Shown here: in pieces, positions 1 through 8,153 of the stretch
Position numbering within the stretch: the stretch's first letter is position 1
How the letters are laid out: each line of letters begins with the position of its first letter
Assembly: GCF_028737265.1 (NCBI RefSeq)
Contig: NZ_JAQZAK010000006.1
Span: 124,001 to 188,000, forward strand
Reading direction: 5' to 3'
Origin: Actinomycetospora callitridis
Lineage (GTDB): Bacteria > Actinomycetota > Actinomycetes > Mycobacteriales > Pseudonocardiaceae
Length of the DNA: 64,000 bases
The notes under the pieces: generated by a model
The model's database searches: none
Seen by the model: the letters and a program-made list of their open reading frames with translations, nothing else
What the model was told of the DNA's origin: nothing
Made by a program: the position numbers and the translations under genes

Positions 1-1
1 C

Positions 2-523
2 GCGGCCACCTCGTCGTCCGACGACGAGCCCAGCGCCGGCGACGCCTCCGACGTCTCCTCGATGCTGAAGTCCATCGAGTACGAGCGCGAGAACGGGCCG
101 CTGGAGTTCGGGCGGCCGTACGAGGCCGGCAACGAGCGCACCCTCGACGGCCAGATCGCCAAGGCGCTCGGGCTCATGGGTCTGCCGCAGCGCCTGGCGC
201 CGGGCGTCAAGAAGATCATCATGCGCGAGTCCACCGGCAACGCCGACGCGGTCAACGACTGGGACTCGAACGCGGCGAGCGGGACCCCCTCCAAGGGCCT
301 CATGCAGCTCATCGACACCTCGTTCCGCAACGCGGTGCTGCCCGAGCTCGCCGACCGCGGCATCTTCGACCCGGTCGCCAACATCACCGCGGGCGTCCGC
401 ACGATGATCGCGAACCACAGCATCGACGACGTCCTGGCCGGCGGCCTGCGGAACTCGTCGGGCAACTACATCGGCTACGGCGGCGCAGCGATCCCCGACG
501 ACGGCCTGGGCCTCGCCGACTGA
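2..523 (+). CDS. Lytic transglycosylase-like (SLT) domain protein, C-terminal part
   Basis: The reading frame is already open at the first base of the window, so the gene begins outside and this is its C-terminal 173 or so residues. The first part is Ser/Asp-rich low complexity. A goose-type or SLT-like transglycosylase signature follows: an ESTGNADAVN stretch carrying a candidate catalytic Glu, then the GLMQLIDTSF motif that forms the conserved sugar-binding segment in this fold, then an AGVRTMI helix. Such proteins cut peptidoglycan glycan strands and are usually exported; any signal peptide would lie outside the window. An ATG at 62 is internal and probably not the start. Similar domains occur in phage tape-measure proteins, but no other phage gene is nearby. 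Confidence 0.75.
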   Translation, partial: AATSSSDDEPSAGDASDVSSMLKSIEYERENGPLEFGRPYEAGNERTLDGQIAKALGLMGLPQRLAPGVKKIIMRESTGNADAVNDWDSNAASGTPSKGLMQLIDTSFRNAVLPELADRGIFDPVANITAGVRTMIANHSIDDVLAGGLRNSSGNYIGYGGAAIPDDGLGLAD

Positions 524-555
524 CATCCCGTGCCCGGTGCGGGTATGCCGGAGCC

Positions 556-1401
556 ATGAGCGAACGAACCTGGCTGATCACCGGCGCCTCGCGCGGTCTC
601 GGCCGCGCCCTCACGGAGACCGTGCTCGAGGCCGGTGACCGGGTGGTGGCCACGGCGCGCGACGCCGGCGCCCTCGACGACCTCACCGCGAAGCACCCCG
701 AGCGGCTCCTGACCCGCGACCTCGACGTCACCGACCGCGACGCCGTGTTCGCGGTGACCAACCAGGTCGCCGGCGAGACCGGCCGCATCGACGTCCTCGT
801 CGCCAACGCCGGCTACGGCCTGGCCGGCGGGGTCGAGGAGGTCACCGAGGAGGAGGCCCGCCAGCAGGTCGAGGTGAACCTGTTCGGCGCGCTCTGGTCG
901 ATGCAGGCCGTGCTGCCGACCATGCGCGCCCAGCGCCGGGGCCACCTGCTGCCCATCTCGAGCATCGGCGGCGTCGGCGCCTTCCCGAACACCGGGCTCT
1001 ACCACGCGACGAAGTGGGGCCTGGAGGGCTTGTCGGAGTCGCTGGCCCAGGAGGTCGAGGCCTTCGGCATCCACGTGACGATCGTCGAGCCGGGCCCGTT
1101 CCGCACCGACTGGAACGGCGGCAGCATGGTGCGCGCGACGCCGATGCACGCCTACGACGACGTCCTCGGGCCGCGCCGGCAGGCGATGGACGGCTCGTCG
1201 GCGTTCACCCAGCCCGGCGACCCCCGCCGCGCGGGCGAGGCGATGATCCGCGTCGTCGACGCCGACGAGCCGCCCCGTCGTCTGCTGCTCGGCGAGTTCG
1301 CGGCGGACCTCGCCCCGAAGCTCTGGTCGCAGCGCATCGACGAGGCCGGGGCCTGGCGCGACGTCGCCGTCGGCGCCGACTTCCCGCCCGACGAGCGCTG
1401 A
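556..1401 (+). CDS. SDR family NAD(P)-dependent oxidoreductase
   Basis: A 281-residue classical short-chain dehydrogenase/reductase. The nucleotide-binding TGASRGLG motif is at residues 9-16, NAG at 84-86, the catalytic Ser at 136, and YHATK gives Tyr149 and Lys153. All catalytic residues are present. The length and the YHATKWGLEG spacing fit the classical oxidoreductases that reduce or oxidise small carbonyl or hydroxyl compounds in the cytosol. The substrate cannot be read from sequence. It stands alone, convergent with the HTH gene that follows, and a strong hairpin separates the two. Confidence 0.9.
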   Translation: MSERTWLITGASRGLGRALTETVLEAGDRVVATARDAGALDDLTAKHPERLLTRDLDVTDRDAVFAVTNQVAGETGRIDVLVANAGYGLAGGVEEVTEEEARQQVEVNLFGALWSMQAVLPTMRAQRRGHLLPISSIGGVGAFPNTGLYHATKWGLEGLSESLAQEVEAFGIHVTIVEPGPFRTDWNGGSMVRATPMHAYDDVLGPRRQAMDGSSAFTQPGDPRRAGEAMIRVVDADEPPRRLLLGEFAADLAPKLWSQRIDEAGAWRDVAVGADFPPDER

Positions 1402-1408
1402 CCCGGTC

Positions 1409-1451
1409 GCAGCGAACGCCCTGTCGGCGTGCTCAGCGGGACGTTCGCTGC
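1409..1451. terminator. Bidirectional hairpin between convergent genes
   Basis: Perfect 10-bp arms GCAGCGAACG (1409-1418) and CGTTCGCTGC (1442-1451) flank a 23-base loop that itself has CCCTG/CAGCGGG pairing. It sits in the 76-bp gap between the converging SDR and HTH genes, so it may end transcription from both sides. There is no U-tract, as is usual in high-GC actinobacteria. Confidence 0.6.
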
Positions 1452-1477
1452 TTCTCGGCGCACGAAGTCCGCGTTGA

Positions 1478-1864
1478 TCACCGACCGCTGACGGCATCCG
1501 CGAGCTTGCGCATCGCCGAGGCCGCGCTGGGACTGACGATCGGCCCGAGGACCGCGAGGCTGGAGATCAGCGCCGCGGCCTCGGGCAGGTCGAAGCGGAT
1601 CGGCGCGGGGGCGGCGACGCGGGGGAGGCTCACGCCGCCGCTGCGCCCGGGGTGCGCGACGATCGGGACGCCGCTGTCGCGCAGGCGCTCGACGTCGCGG
1701 GCCACGGTGCGGGGCGAGACGCCCAGGTCGCGGGCCAGGTCGGCGAGCTGGAGCCGGGCGCCGCGGGCAGCGTGGAGGCGCTCGATGACGGCCTGCTGGC
1801 GCTCGACGCGGCGCAGAGCGAGGTGGCCGTCGCGCGACGCCGCCGCGAGGGAGTCCCGGGGCAC
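1478..1864 (-). CDS. Short DeoR/YafY-type HTH transcriptional regulator
   Basis: A 128-residue protein with an N-terminal winged helix: RQQAVIERLHAARG followed by LADLARDLGVSPRTVARDVERL, the recognition pattern of the DeoR/YafY group. It then reads SGVPIVAHPGRSGGVSL, the wing found in WYL-type regulators. The WYL ligand domain itself is missing; only about 50 residues follow, so this is a short version. The GTG start at 1864 is supported by a TAGTCT hexamer (minus strand, 1876-1871) 6 nt upstream, as expected for a leaderless transcript. It is divergent from the frameshifted SnoaL-like gene at 1928, which may be or have been its target. Full-length YafY proteins are around 230 to 330 residues. 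Confidence 0.75.
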   Translation of the reverse strand: MPRDSLAAASRDGHLALRRVERQQAVIERLHAARGARLQLADLARDLGVSPRTVARDVERLRDSGVPIVAHPGRSGGVSLPRVAAPAPIRFDLPEAAALISSLAVLGPIVSPSAASAMRKLADAVSGR

Positions 1865-1927
1865 GCCCGCAGACTAGGCCAGAACACGACACGGGCGTGT
1901 CCGCTTCCGTCCCTAGCGTCGCCCACC

Positions 1928-2292
1928 ATGACCGACACCCACACCGTCGACGGCTTCTTCGCCACCTACGCGCAGGCCCTGCTCGCCCGCGACGAGCAGG
2001 CCGTCGCCGACCTCTACGCCGTGCCCGCGCTGATCCTGTTCCCGGGGACCTCGATCCCGGTCACGGACGCGGCGCAGACGGCCGCCTTCTTCGGCTCGTC
2101 GTGGGACCAGTACGAGGGCGTCGACACCGCCGACCCCTCGATCACCGTGATGGCCGAGGGCCGGTCGGCATCTGGGCCGACGTCACGTGGGACCACGGCC
2201 ACGGCCCCGCCGAGCGCTTCTGCTACCAGCTCGTGGAGGGGCCGGACGGCTACCGGATCGCCGTCCTGACCCTGCTCGAGACGCCCGCCTAG
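1928..2292 (+). pseudogene. SnoaL/NTF2-like protein, broken by a frameshift
   Basis: From ATG 1928 the frame codes for a typical NTF2-fold N-terminus (VDGFFATYAQALLARDEQAV, then LYAVPALILFPG), but after about codon 79, near 2160-2168, the sense continues in another frame. That frame reads VGIWADVTWDHGHGPAERF and ends LVEGPDGYRIAVLTLLE before the TAG at 2290. Joining the two with one added base restores a 121-residue protein typical of the SnoaL/DUF4440 group. The segment is thus one base short (365 nt). The break may be a real mutation or a sequencing error in a G/C-rich run. A TAGCGT hexamer at 1914-1919 lies 8 nt before the ATG. The 3' end overlaps the prpE stop codon by 4 nt. Confidence 0.75.
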
Positions 2293-4193
2293 ACCTCCGG
2301 GCCCTTCTGCAGCGCCGGACGCAGGGCGTCGAGCACGCTCGGGTCGTCGATCGTCGACGGCACGGCCTCGTCCTTGCCGTCGGCGATCCCGCGCATGGTC
2401 TTGCGCAGCACCTTGCCCGAGCGGGTCTTGGGCAGGGCCGGGACGATCGCGACGTTCTTGAACGACGCGACGGCGCCGACCTCGTCGCGGACCATCTTCA
2501 CCAGCTCCGCGTTGAGCTCGGCCTCGTCGCGCTCGACACCGGCCTTGAGCACCACGAACCCGCGCGGGACCTGGCCCTTCATCGCGTCGTGCACGCCGAT
2601 GACGGCGCACTCCGCGACGTCGGGGTGGCCGGAGAGCACCTCCTCCATCGAGCCGGTGGACAGGCGGTGCCCGGCGACGTTGATGACGTCGTCGGTGCGG
2701 CCCATGACGTAGAGGTAGCCGTCCTCGTCCAGGTAGCCGCCGTCGCCGGTGAGGTAGTAGCCCTCGTAGCGCGACATGTACGACTCGCGGAACCGCTCGT
2801 CGTCGTCCCACAGCGTCTGCAGGCAGCCCGGGGGCAGTGGGAGCTTGATCGTGATCGCACCCTCCTCGCCGCGGGGCAGCACCGACCCGTCCACGTCGAG
2901 GATCTCGACCTGGTAGCCGGGGACGGGCACCGACGGCGAGCCGGCCTTGAGCTCCATCGGCTCGAGCCCGCGCAGGTTGGCCGCGATCGGCCAGCCCGTC
3001 TCGGTCTGCCACCAGTGGTCGACCACCGGCACGCCGAGCTTCTCCGACGCCCACGTCCAGGTCTCGGGGTCGAGGCGCTCGCCGGCGAGGAAGAGCGTCT
3101 CGAGGCTCGAGATGTCGTAGTCCCGGAGGAGCACCGCGTCGGGATCCTCCTTCTTGATGCCGCGGAACGCGGTGGGGGCGGTGAACAGCGCCTTCACCCC
3201 GTGCTCCTGGACCACGCGCCAGAACTGGCCGGCGTCGGGCGTGCCGATCGGCTTGCCCTCGTAGAGCACGGTCGTCGCCCCGATGAGCAGCGGCGCGTAG
3301 ACGATGTAGGAGTGCCCGACGACCCACCCGACGTCGGACGCGGTGAACATGACCTCGCCGGGCCCGACGTTGTAGATGTTGGGCATCGACCACGCCAGCG
3401 CGACGGCGTGGCCGCCGTTGTCGCGCTGGACGCCCTTGGGCTTGCCGGTGGTGCCCGAGGTGTAGAGCACGTAGAGCGGGTCGGTGGCCGCGACGGAGAC
3501 GCAGTCGGCGGGCTCGGCGGCCTTCACGGCCTCGGCCCAGTCGACGTCGCGCTCGGTCATCGCGGCCTCGGCCTGCGGGCGCTGGAACACGATCACCCGG
3601 CCCGGGTCGTGCTCGGCGAGCTCGACGGCCTTGTCGAGCAGGGGCTTGTACTCGATGACCCGCTTGCCCTCGATGCCGCAGGACGCGCTGACGATCGCGG
3701 AAGGCCGGGCGTCGTCGATCCGGACGGCCAGCTCGCGGGCGGCGAACCCGCCGAAGACGACGCTGTGGACGGCACCGATCCGCGCGCAGGCGAGCATCGC
3801 GACGGCCGCCTCGGGGATCATCGGCATGTAGATGATCACGCGGTCGCCCTTGTCGACGCCGACCGAGCGCAGCACCCCGGCGAAGCGGGCGACCCGGTCG
3901 CGCAGCTCGGAGTACGTGTAGCGCTGGCGGTCGTCGGTGACCGGCGAGTCGTGGATCAGCGCGACCTGGTCGCCGCGGCCCGCGTCGACGTGGCGGTCGA
4001 GCGCGTTGTGACACGTGTTGAGCTCGCCGCCCTGGAACCACCGCGAGAACGGCAGCGCGGAGGAGTCCATGATCGTGTCGGGTTCGCGGTACCAGTCGAT
4101 CAGGCCCGCGGCCTCGCGCCAGAAGCCGTCGGGGTCGGTCATGCTGCGGTCGTAGGCGGTCGCGTACGGTCCTGGCTGGTCCTCGCCACTCAT
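2289..4193 (-). CDS. prpE: Propionyl-CoA synthetase (acyl-CoA synthetase family)
   Basis: A 634-residue AMP-forming enzyme that activates propionate, and perhaps acetate, to its CoA thioester by way of an acyl-adenylate. The P-loop-like YTSGTTGKPKG lies at about 244-254 and the C-terminal PKTRSGKVLRK at about 588-598, with the catalytic Lys594 that is commonly regulated by acylation. The segments PKGVQRDNGGHAVALAWSM and LFTAPTAFRGIKKEDP are closer to PrpE/ACSS3 than to acetyl-CoA synthetase Acs. A TAGGGT hexamer (4206-4201, minus) is 7 nt from the ATG. The gene is divergent from marR, which could control it. A sirtuin that could deacylate such synthetases is in the same window at 19728. Confidence 0.88.
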   Translation of the reverse strand: MSGEDQPGPYATAYDRSMTDPDGFWREAAGLIDWYREPDTIMDSSALPFSRWFQGGELNTCHNALDRHVDAGRGDQVALIHDSPVTDDRQRYTYSELRDRVARFAGVLRSVGVDKGDRVIIYMPMIPEAAVAMLACARIGAVHSVVFGGFAARELAVRIDDARPSAIVSASCGIEGKRVIEYKPLLDKAVELAEHDPGRVIVFQRPQAEAAMTERDVDWAEAVKAAEPADCVSVAATDPLYVLYTSGTTGKPKGVQRDNGGHAVALAWSMPNIYNVGPGEVMFTASDVGWVVGHSYIVYAPLLIGATTVLYEGKPIGTPDAGQFWRVVQEHGVKALFTAPTAFRGIKKEDPDAVLLRDYDISSLETLFLAGERLDPETWTWASEKLGVPVVDHWWQTETGWPIAANLRGLEPMELKAGSPSVPVPGYQVEILDVDGSVLPRGEEGAITIKLPLPPGCLQTLWDDDERFRESYMSRYEGYYLTGDGGYLDEDGYLYVMGRTDDVINVAGHRLSTGSMEEVLSGHPDVAECAVIGVHDAMKGQVPRGFVVLKAGVERDEAELNAELVKMVRDEVGAVASFKNVAIVPALPKTRSGKVLRKTMRGIADGKDEAVPSTIDDPSVLDALRPALQKGPEV

Positions 4194-4200
4194 GCTGGCG

Positions 4201-4279
4201 ACCCTAACGACGCGACGAGCCCCGGCGCACCGCCTGATGCGACGGGCAGATCGTTCCGTTCTGGATTTTCCCGTAGCCT
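4201..4279. promoter_or_regulatory. Divergent prpE/marR promoter region
   Basis: Two -10-like hexamers face away from each other: TAGGGT on the minus strand (4206-4201), 7 nt from the prpE ATG, and TAGCCT on the plus strand (4274-4279), 6 nt from the marR ATG. Such short spacing means the transcripts probably begin at or next to the start codon. The 66 bp between them hold GTTCCGTTCTGGATTTTCCCG-like sequence sharing only short blocks with the operator candidate at 4755, so autoregulation is possible but not clear. Confidence 0.5.
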
Positions 4280-4285
4280 TCCTAC

Positions 4286-4753
4286 ATGGCGCGCGTGTCT
4301 CCGGATCTCAGCTTCCTCGTGGACAAGGCGAGCGAGTCCCTCGCCTCCCGGATGACCGCCGCGCTCGCCGACCTGGGCCTCACCGCACGGCAGTACTGCG
4401 TGCTCGACAAGGCGTCGGCCGGCGACCGGACGCAGGGCCAGATCGCCGAGGAGGCCCTGCTCGACAAGACGACGATGGTCACGACGCTCGACGGCCTGGA
4501 GCGGGCAGGCCTCGCCCGCCGCATCCCGTCGCCGACCGACCGGCGCGCCCGCCTCGTGGCGACCACCGATGCCGGCGAGGCCCTCGTCGAGAAGGCCGCG
4601 GCCGTGATCCAGGACCTGTACGACGAGGTGCTCGGCGTGCTCGGGCCGGAGCGCGAGGCCGTCGTCGACGGCCTGTCCCGACTGGTGGGCCCGGGTGGAC
4701 CCCTGGCGGTCGACGCGGGCGCCGCGCGTCCACGGCGATCGTCCCGAACATGA
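4286..4753 (+). CDS. MarR family transcriptional regulator
   Basis: A 155-residue dimeric winged-helix regulator. The DNA-binding domain reads LTARQYCVLDKASAGDRTQG, then IAEEALLDKTTMVTTLDGLE as the recognition helix region and RRIPSPTDRRARLVATTDAG as the wing with the usual DxR. It lies 50 bp upstream of an EmrB/QacA-type efflux transporter on the same strand, the classic arrangement of a drug-sensing repressor next to its pump. A palindrome sits between the two genes. The C-terminus after the last helix is Arg/Pro-rich and probably not structured. Confidence 0.88.
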   Translation: MARVSPDLSFLVDKASESLASRMTAALADLGLTARQYCVLDKASAGDRTQGQIAEEALLDKTTMVTTLDGLERAGLARRIPSPTDRRARLVATTDAGEALVEKAAAVIQDLYDEVLGVLGPEREAVVDGLSRLVGPGGPLAVDAGAARPRRSSRT

Positions 4754-4754
4754 T

Positions 4755-4779
4755 GGAACTTTTCGGGATAGTTCCGAAA
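4755..4779. promoter_or_regulatory. Candidate MarR operator upstream of the MFS gene
   Basis: GGAACT (4755-4760) and AGTTCC (4770-4775) are inverted with 9 bases between them, and TTTCGG (4761-4766) and CCGAAA (4774-4779) form a second interleaved dyad. It lies directly after the marR stop and overlaps the region upstream of the TACGGT hexamer (4792-4797), which is 6 nt from the transporter ATG. Local A+T is well above the surroundings. The position fits a repressor site; the link to this MarR is inferred. Confidence 0.5.
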
Positions 4780-4803
4780 TAGACGTTCTGCTACGGTCGG
4801 ACC

Positions 4804-6153
4804 ATGCTCCGTGCCGCGCGCTCACGCACCGCGTCCCCCTGGGTCGCCCTCGCGGTGCTCAGCACCGCCATGCTCATGATCATCTTGGACGGGACGATCG
4901 TCAGCGTCGCCCTGCCCGCCCTGCGCGCCGACCTGGGGTTCACCGACGCCGGCCTCTCGTGGACCGTCAACGCGTACCTGATCCCGCTGGGCGGGCTGCT
5001 CCTGCTCGCGGGGCGTCTCGGCGACCTCGTCGGGCGCCGCCGGATCCTCGTCGCGGGCCTCGTGCTCTTCGTCCTCGCGTCGCTCGCGTGCGGGCTCGCG
5101 ACCGGCCCCGCGATGCTCGTCGCCGCCCGCGCGGTGCAGGGCGTGGCCGCGGCGCTCGCCTCGTCGGTGGTGCTGGGGATGGTCGTCGAGCTGTTCGAGG
5201 ACCCGGGGGACCGCGCACGGGCGATGGGCGCCTACGCGTTCGTCGGCGCGGCCGGGGCGTCGATCGGGCTGCTGCTCGGCGGGGTGCTCACCGAGGTCCT
5301 CTCCTGGCGCGCGATCTTCCTGGTCAACGTGACGATCGGGGTCGTGGCGACCCTGCTCGTGCTGCGGGTGCTGCCGCGCGATCCCACGGTCGTCCGCGGG
5401 GAGCGGCCGGACCTGCTCGGGGCCGTGCTCGTCACGCTCGGCCTCGCCGGGCTGGTGTTCGCGATCGTCGAGCCGGGGGGCGTGCGCTGGGGCGCCGCCG
5501 CGCTGGCCGTGGTCCTGCTCGCGGGCTTCGGCGTCCGTCAGGCCCGGGCGGCGGCTCCGCTCGTGCCGCCGCGGGTGCTGCGTTCGCGGGCGGTGTCGCT
5601 CGGCAACCTCGCCCAGGTGCTCACCATCGCCGCGATGATGGGCTTCCAGTTCGCGACCGCCCTGTTCCTGCAGCAGGTGCTGGGCTACTCGCCGGCGGCC
5701 ACGGGGGTGGCGATGACGCCGGTCGCGGTGATCATCGGGGTCGTCGCGCTGCGGGGCGCGGGGCCGCTCATCTTCCGGTTCACCGCCCGGCGGGTCCTGC
5801 TGGCCGGGCTCGGGCTGCTGCTGGGCGGCTTCGCGGTGCTCGTCGGCGCGCCGGGGACCGGCTACCTCACCGACCTCCTGCCCGCCCTCGTGCTCCTCGG
5901 CCTCGGCGCCGGGCTGGTCATGCCGTCGGTGACCACGATCGTGATGGCCGACGCGGACGCCGACACCGCCGGCCTCACCTCGGGGCTGGCGAACACGGGT
6001 CAGCAGGTCGGCGGCGCGATCGGCATCGCCGTGCTCGCCGCCGTGGCCGCGGCCGACGGCTTCCGCGCCGCCTACCTCGTGGCCGGCGCCCTGGTCCTCG
6101 CGGCGTCCCTGGTGGTGGCGATCGGGCTCCGTGAGCGAACTTCCCGGCTATAG
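4804..6153 (+). CDS. MFS drug efflux transporter, DHA2 (EmrB/QacA) type
   Basis: A 449-residue integral membrane protein, predicted as a proton-coupled exporter. TM1 is followed by LDGTIVSVALPAL, the motif D1 of the 14-TM DHA2 family; GRLGDLVGRRRILVAG is motif A in loop 2-3; ARAVQGVAAAL is motif B in TM4; and GASIGLLLGGVLTEVLSWR is motif C in TM5. The second half is somewhat shorter than in typical DHA2 members (about 500 residues), so the number of helices may be 12 or 14. The final seven codons and the TAG stop lie inside the inverted repeat at 6131-6169. It is controlled in all likelihood by the MarR upstream. Substrate unknown. Confidence 0.87.
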   Translation: MLRAARSRTASPWVALAVLSTAMLMIILDGTIVSVALPALRADLGFTDAGLSWTVNAYLIPLGGLLLLAGRLGDLVGRRRILVAGLVLFVLASLACGLATGPAMLVAARAVQGVAAALASSVVLGMVVELFEDPGDRARAMGAYAFVGAAGASIGLLLGGVLTEVLSWRAIFLVNVTIGVVATLLVLRVLPRDPTVVRGERPDLLGAVLVTLGLAGLVFAIVEPGGVRWGAAALAVVLLAGFGVRQARAAAPLVPPRVLRSRAVSLGNLAQVLTIAAMMGFQFATALFLQQVLGYSPAATGVAMTPVAVIIGVVALRGAGPLIFRFTARRVLLAGLGLLLGGFAVLVGAPGTGYLTDLLPALVLLGLGAGLVMPSVTTIVMADADADTAGLTSGLANTGQQVGGAIGIAVLAAVAAADGFRAAYLVAGALVLAASLVVAIGLRERTSRL

Positions 6154-6169
6154 CCGGGACTTCGCTCAC
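6131..6169. terminator. CTATAG-centred inverted repeat (family A, copy 1) over a stop codon
   Basis: Left arm GTGAGCGAACTTCCCGGCTA (6131-6150) and right arm TAGCCGGGACTTCGCTCAC (6151-6169) pair along nearly their full length with one bulged base. The centre supplies the TAG stop of the transporter (6151-6153), and the amidohydrolase stop on the other strand lies 2 nt past the right end. A near-identical copy is at 52106-52145. It may terminate both convergent genes and looks like a mobile or recurrent element rather than a unique terminator. Confidence 0.7.
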
Positions 6170-6170
6170 G

Positions 6171-7511
6171 TCAGGACTTGACCTTGGTGGCCACGCGGCG
6201 GGCCCCGGCGAGCACGTCGCCGGGGTCGACGCGCGTCGGGGCCCCGTCGGTGAGCACCGGCTCGCCCGCCACCCAGACGTCGCACACGCCCCGGGAGCCG
6301 CTGGCCCACACGAGGTTGGAGATGAGCTGGGCGTCGTCGTCGGGGTCGATGAAGGCCGGGTCGTCGAGGCGGACGTGCGCGACGTCGGCCCAGGCGCCGG
6401 GGGCGAGGACGCCGAGGTCGTCGCGGCCGAGCGCGCGGCCGCCCTCGCGCGTGGCCATGGCCAGGGCGTCGGCGGCGGTGAGCGCGGTGGCGTCGGCGCC
6501 GCGGAGGCGGGCGAACAGCGAGGCGAGGCGCTGCTCCTCCCACATGTCGAGGTCGTCGTTCGAGGCCGGCGAGTCGGTGCCGAGGCCCATGCGGACGCCG
6601 GCGGTGCGCAGCTCGGCCACGCGCGCCGTGCCGGCGGCGAGCTTCGCGTTCGAGCCCGGGCAGTGGGCCACGGCGACGTCGTGACGGGCGAGGATCGCGA
6701 TGTCCTCGTCGGAGAGCTGGATCGCGTGCGCGGCGAGCACCCGCCCGCCCAGCGAGCCCGTCGCCTCCAGCATCGCGGGCACCGAGCCGAACTCGGCGCG
6801 CACGTCGTCGTCCTCGCCGACCGCCTCGGCGACGTGGAGCTGCATCAGCGCGCCCCGCTCCCGCGCGAGCGCCGCCGTGGTCACGATCGCCTCGGTGGGC
6901 AGCGTGTACGCGGCGTGGGGCCCGTAGCCGAGCTCGATGCGCTCGCCGGGTCCGAAGCGCAGCCCGTCGGCGTCGATCCAGCGCGTGATCGCGTCCCGCA
7001 TCTGCTGCCAGGTGCCCAGGCGCTCCATCCCGGGCGCAGTGATGATCCCCGGCGTCAGCACCACCCGGGAGCCGATCTCGAGCACCGCCTCGACGACGTG
7101 CTCGCTCTGGAAGTACATCTCGGCGGACGTGGTGACGCCGCCACGCAGCATCTCCGCGGTGCCCGCGAGCATCCCGGCGCGCACGTCGGCGCCGTCGAGC
7201 TTGGCCTCGGCCGGCCAGACGACCTCGAGCAGCCAGCGCATCAGCGGCAGGTCGCCGCCCATCCCCCGCAGCACGGTCAGCGGGGTGTGGGCGTGGGTGT
7301 TGACCAGGCCCGGCATGAGGAGGCCGGTCACCCGCGTCACCGGCGCGTCCGTGGCCGGCGCGGTGGCGGCCGGCCCGACGTGGGCGATCCGCCCGTCGTC
7401 GTCGACGTCGACCACCGCGTCGCGCAGCACCGACATGGACGCGTCGCAGGGCAGGACGACCGGAGCGGCGAGACGATGGGAGAGGCGGCGCACGCGCCCA
7501 GTCTGACCCAC
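6171..7511 (-). CDS. Amidohydrolase (cytosine deaminase / SAH deaminase-like)
   Basis: A metal-dependent hydrolase of the TIM-barrel amidohydrolase superfamily, 446 residues from GTG 7511; a second GTG at 7493 is possible. NTHAHTPL near residue 71 gives the HxH metal ligands, LHVAEA gives the third His, a later LAAHAIQLSDED gives the fourth, and GTDSPASN the catalytic Asp. The overall pattern, PGLVNTHAHTPL with GLGTDSPASNDDLD, matches the group of 5'-methylthioadenosine/S-adenosylhomocysteine deaminases and the related TrzA/AtzB chlorohydrolases. The likely role is deamination of a purine or a related ring; the exact substrate is unknown. It abuts the response regulator stop (7512), so it may be cotranscribed with the two-component genes. 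Confidence 0.85.
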   Translation of the reverse strand: MGQTGRVRRLSHRLAAPVVLPCDASMSVLRDAVVDVDDDGRIAHVGPAATAPATDAPVTRVTGLLMPGLVNTHAHTPLTVLRGMGGDLPLMRWLLEVVWPAEAKLDGADVRAGMLAGTAEMLRGGVTTSAEMYFQSEHVVEAVLEIGSRVVLTPGIITAPGMERLGTWQQMRDAITRWIDADGLRFGPGERIELGYGPHAAYTLPTEAIVTTAALARERGALMQLHVAEAVGEDDDVRAEFGSVPAMLEATGSLGGRVLAAHAIQLSDEDIAILARHDVAVAHCPGSNAKLAAGTARVAELRTAGVRMGLGTDSPASNDDLDMWEEQRLASLFARLRGADATALTAADALAMATREGGRALGRDDLGVLAPGAWADVAHVRLDDPAFIDPDDDAQLISNLVWASGSRGVCDVWVAGEPVLTDGAPTRVDPGDVLAGARRVATKVKS

Positions 7512-8153
7512 CTACCGACCCAGTCCGAACCAGGCGAGGACGGCGAGCACGCGACGGTGGTCGTCGCCCGAGTCCCGGGCGAGCCCGAGCTTGTCGAAGA
7601 TCGACGAGATGTGCTTCTCGACCGCGCCCTGGCTCAGGGTCAGGGTGCGCCCGATCGCCGCGTTCGCACGGCCCTCGGCCACGAGGGCGAGCACCTCGCG
7701 CTCGCGCGGCGTGAGCGACGCGCGGGGGTCGCGGCGGACGAAGAGCGCCGAGACGACCTCGGGGTCGAGCACGGTGCCGCCCGCGGTGACGCGGGCCAGG
7801 GCGTCGGCGAGGTCGTCCAGGCGGGTGACGCGGTCCTTGAGCAGGTAGCCGACGCCCCCGCCCGCGCCCAGGAGGTCCTGGGCGTAGGACACCTCGACGT
7901 ACTGCGAGAGCACGAGGATCGCGGTGCCCGGCACCTCGCGCCGCACGCGCAGCGCCGCCCGCAGCCCCTCGTCGGTGAAGTCCGGCGGCATCCGGACGTC
8001 GACGACCGCGACGTCCGGGCGGTGCTCCGCGACGGCCGCCACGAGCGCCTCCCCGTCGCCGACGGCCGCCACGATCTCGGCGCCGTACTCACCGAGGAGG
8101 CGCACGAGTCCCTCGCGCAGCAGCACCGAGTCCTCGGCGAGCACGACGCGCAT
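7512..8153 (-). CDS. NarL/LuxR-family response regulator
   Basis: A 213-residue two-component regulator. The receiver domain has the acidic pair (AED) near residue 7 and the phospho-acceptor Asp52 in VVDVRMPPD. A LuxR-type HTH follows in the last 65 residues (LTPREREVLALVAEGRANAA, then GAVEKHISSIFDKLGL). The ATG overlaps the TGA of the histidine kinase by 4 nt, so the two are translationally coupled and form a pair. A long additional reading frame upstream in the same phase is the shadow of the kinase. Confidence 0.9.
   Translation of the reverse strand: MRVVLAEDSVLLREGLVRLLGEYGAEIVAAVGDGEALVAAVAEHRPDVAVVDVRMPPDFTDEGLRAALRVRREVPGTAILVLSQYVEVSYAQDLLGAGGGVGYLLKDRVTRLDDLADALARVTAGGTVLDPEVVSALFVRRDPRASLTPREREVLALVAEGRANAAIGRTLTLSQGAVEKHISSIFDKLGLARDSGDDHRRVLAVLAWFGLGR

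Noticed and set aside
1..523. Prophage remnant suggested by the SLT domain
   Set aside because: No integrase, capsid, tail or lysis genes are near, and composition is the same as the rest.
6166..6543. Second frame in the amidohydrolase region
   Set aside because: Arg/Pro-rich antisense-phase shadow with no motif; the amidohydrolase frame has all metal ligands.
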